A DNA stretch of 64,000 nt from Lysobacterales bacterium. Its GTDB lineage: Bacteria > Pseudomonadota > Gammaproteobacteria > Xanthomonadales > Xanthomonadaceae. Shown here piece after piece: positions 62,531-64,000 of the stretch. Location of the stretch: NCBI GenBank assembly GCA_017302035.1, contig JAFLEA010000005.1, positions 1-64,000 on the forward strand, given 5' to 3'. Position 1 is the stretch's first letter; each line of letters starts with the position of its first letter. Below the pieces are notes generated by a model. The model saw only the letters and a list, made by a program, of their open reading frames with translations, had not been told where the DNA came from and searched no databases. Position numbers and translations under genes: made by a program.

Positions 62531-63229
62531 TCACTTCAGGGTCAGCGACGACTGGTCGACGGTCACGCCCGGGCCCATGGTCGAGCTGAGCGAGATCTTC
62601 TGCAGGTACGCACCCTTGGAGGTCGCCGGCTTGGCCTTGATCAGGTCCAGCAGCAGCGCCTGCAGGTTCGACTTCAGGGCGTCGTCGCCGAAGTCGGCCT
62701 TGCCGATGGTGGCGTGGATGATGCCGGCCTTGTCGGTGCGGTAACGCACCTGGCCCGACTTGGCATTCTTCACCGCCTCGGCCGGGTTCGGCGACACGGT
62801 GCCGACCTTCGGGTTCGGCATCAGGCCGCGCGGGCCCAGCACCTGGCCGAGCTTGCCGACCACGCGCATCGCGTCCGGGGTGGCGATCACCACGTCGTAG
62901 TTCAGGTCGCCGGCCAGCATCTTCTCGGCCAGGTCATCCATGCCCACGGCCTCGGCGCCGGCGGCCAGCGCCTCGTCGGCCTTGGCGCCGGCGGGAGCGA
63001 ACACGGCCACGCGCACGCTCTTGCCGGTGCCGGCCGGCAGCACGGTCGAACCGCGGACCTGCTGGTCGGACTTCTTGGCGTCCACGCCCAGGCGCACGGC
63101 CACGTCGACGGACTCGACGAACTTGGCCTTGGTGAAACCCTTGACGATCTTCAGGGCGTCGTCGATCGCGTACGCCTTGCCCGGCTCCACGGCCGTCTTG
63201 ATCGCCTTCTGTCGCTTGTTCAGTGCCAT
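62531..63229 (-). CDS. rplA: 50S ribosomal protein L1
   Basis: L1 forms the mobile stalk at the E site and in E. coli represses the rplKA mRNA. It has 232 residues (E. coli 234). [42 protein letters not shown] is represented by [46 protein letters not shown] is the RNA-binding signature. It begins 4 bp after rplK. Confidence 0.98.
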   Translation of the reverse strand: MALNKRQKAIKTAVEPGKAYAIDDALKIVKGFTKAKFVESVDVAVRLGVDAKKSDQQVRGSTVLPAGTGKSVRVAVFAPAGAKADEALAAGAEAVGMDDLAEKMLAGDLNYDVVIATPDAMRVVGKLGQVLGPRGLMPNPKVGTVSPNPAEAVKNAKSGQVRYRTDKAGIIHATIGKADFGDDALKSNLQALLLDLIKAKPATSKGAYLQKISLSSTMGPGVTVDQSSLTLK

Positions 63230-63233
63230 GTCC

Positions 63234-63662
63234 TCAGCCCTCCACCGTCAGGCCCATCGAACGGGCCGAGCCCGCGATGGTGCGCACAGCCGCATCCAGG
63301 TCCGCCGCGGTCAGATCGGGCTCCTTCGCCTTGGCGATCTCCTCGAGCTGCTTGCGGGTGACCTTGCCCACCTTCTCGGTATTCGGGCGCTTGGAACCGG
63401 ACTGGATGCCCACGGCCTTCTTCAGCAGGATCGACGCCGGCGGCGTCTTGGTGATGAAGGTGAAGGTGCGGTCCGAATAGGCGGTGATGACCACCGGGAT
63501 CGGCAGGCCCGGCTCGAGCTTCTGCGTGGCGGCGTTGAACGCCTTGCAGAACTCCATGATGTTCAGGCCGCGCTGACCCAGCGCGGGACCGACCGGCGGC
63601 GAGGGGTTGGCCTGGCCGGCCTTCACCTGCAGCTTGATGTAACCGACGACTTTCTTTGCCAT
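63234..63662 (-). CDS. rplK: 50S ribosomal protein L11
   Basis: L11 binds the GTPase-associated region of 23S rRNA, and is needed for RelA activation and for thiostrepton binding. The 142-residue product has [40 protein letters not shown] in conserved order, with the proline-rich thiostrepton face [41 protein letters not shown] ends it. It is the first gene after nusG with its own promoter candidate. Confidence 0.98.
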   Translation of the reverse strand: MAKKVVGYIKLQVKAGQANPSPPVGPALGQRGLNIMEFCKAFNAATQKLEPGLPIPVVITAYSDRTFTFITKTPPASILLKKAVGIQSGSKRPNTEKVGKVTRKQLEEIAKAKEPDLTAADLDAAVRTIAGSARSMGLTVEG

Positions 63663-63824
63663 TTCTCTAGCTCTCCGGGTGCAAGCGCCTGACTCGCAGG
63701 CTCCCCATCGTTCCGGGAATCACGCGTCCCGGCATCGCGTTGGTGACCAGATCCCTTGCGCGGCAAAGGCCGCCAGTCCGGCGGCCAGTGCGAACACCCG
63801 GCTGTCCCGGGCAGGGAGCCGAGC

Positions 63825-63854
63825 ATGATAACAGGTTTTCCAGGCGCCCGGGAA
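63825..63854 (-). promoter_or_regulatory. Extended -10 promoter candidate for rplKA
   Basis: On the minus strand TATCAT (63825-63830) is preceded by TGT and, 18 bp upstream, by TTCCCG (63849-63854). Transcription would begin about 155 nt before rplK. Confidence 0.55.
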
Positions 63855-63858
63855 CCAC

Positions 63859-63880
63859 TCCCGGCCGGGGATGGCCGGGA
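63859..63880 (-). terminator. Hairpin after nusG
   Basis: TCCCGGCC and GGCCGGGA enclose a 6-base loop, 8 bases past the nusG stop. There is no T-run, so termination would be partial. Confidence 0.5.
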
Positions 63881-63888
63881 CGTCCCGC

Positions 63889-64000
63889 TCAGGCCTTCTC
63901 GACCTGGCCGAACTCCAGCTCCACCGGGGTGGAACGGCCGAAGATCAGCACCGCCACCCGCAGGCGGCTCTTCTCGTAGTTGACTTCCTCGACCACGCCG
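63889..64000 (-). CDS. nusG: Transcription termination/antitermination factor NusG (C-terminal end only)
   Basis: The last 37 codons of NusG enter the window from the right edge. They encode [20 protein letters not shown] and [13 protein letters not shown] before the stop. This is the end of the KOW domain, which binds Rho or S10. Its place directly upstream of rplK is canonical. The NGN domain and start lie outside the window. Confidence 0.95.
   Translation of the reverse strand, partial: GVVEEVNYEKSRLRVAVLIFGRSTPVELEFGQVEKA

Overview
The window reads as a chromosome segment of a GC-rich gammaproteobacterium of the Xanthomonadaceae (Lysobacter / Luteimonas / Pseudoxanthomonas / Thermomonas group). 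The grounds are very high GC, several secreted peptidases typical of that family (an S46 dipeptidyl peptidase whose length and catalytic spacing match Pseudoxanthomonas DAP BII, an S9 glutamyl-endopeptidase-like enzyme and an M14 carboxypeptidase), a class II DAHP synthase, and gammaproteobacterial protein lengths throughout the ribosomal and RNA polymerase genes. Genus and species are not resolved. I see no tRNA, rRNA, CRISPR array, transposase or prophage.

Positions 1-33,000 hold metabolic and envelope genes in short units. First come folC (running off the left edge through a suspicious AT-rich junction), a TonB-domain protein, a histidine phosphatase and the S46 peptidase, all on the minus strand. 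Then the threonine-degradation pair tdh-kbl, a small secreted unknown, an OmpA-family porin, two oxidoreductases, a SleB-type hydrolase and a glutathione transferase. A propionate locus follows: prpB-prpC on the minus strand, divergent from a citrate synthase carrying an N-terminal DNA-binding domain, then an M14 peptidase and prpE. The S9 peptidase, mdh, a membrane glutaredoxin, a cyclophilin, a macro-domain protein, typA, an amidase, class II DAHP synthase and dsbB complete this half.

Positions 32,888-64,000 form one co-oriented minus-strand block of expression-machinery genes. In transcription order they are: nusG (end only), rplKA, rplJL, rpoBC, the str group (rpsL-rpsG-fusA-tuf), the S10 group (rpsJ to rpsQ), the spc group (rplN to secY) and the alpha group (rpsM-rpsK-rpsD-rpoA-rplQ). 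Most neighbours are 0-16 bp apart or overlap. Ten boundaries are instead widened to 131-564 bp, and most of these hold inverted repeats. Several also hold recognisable sigma70 promoters, three of them of extended -10 type (before rplK, rpsH and rpsM). No rpmJ (L36) frame is seen in the secY-rpsM gap.

The three points most worth a second look are the HTH-citrate synthase divergent from prpBC, with a 10-bp-phased motif array between them; the palindrome and promoter gaps that re-segment the ribosomal block; and the in-frame methyltransferase-like AT-rich tail on folC, which may be an assembly artefact.
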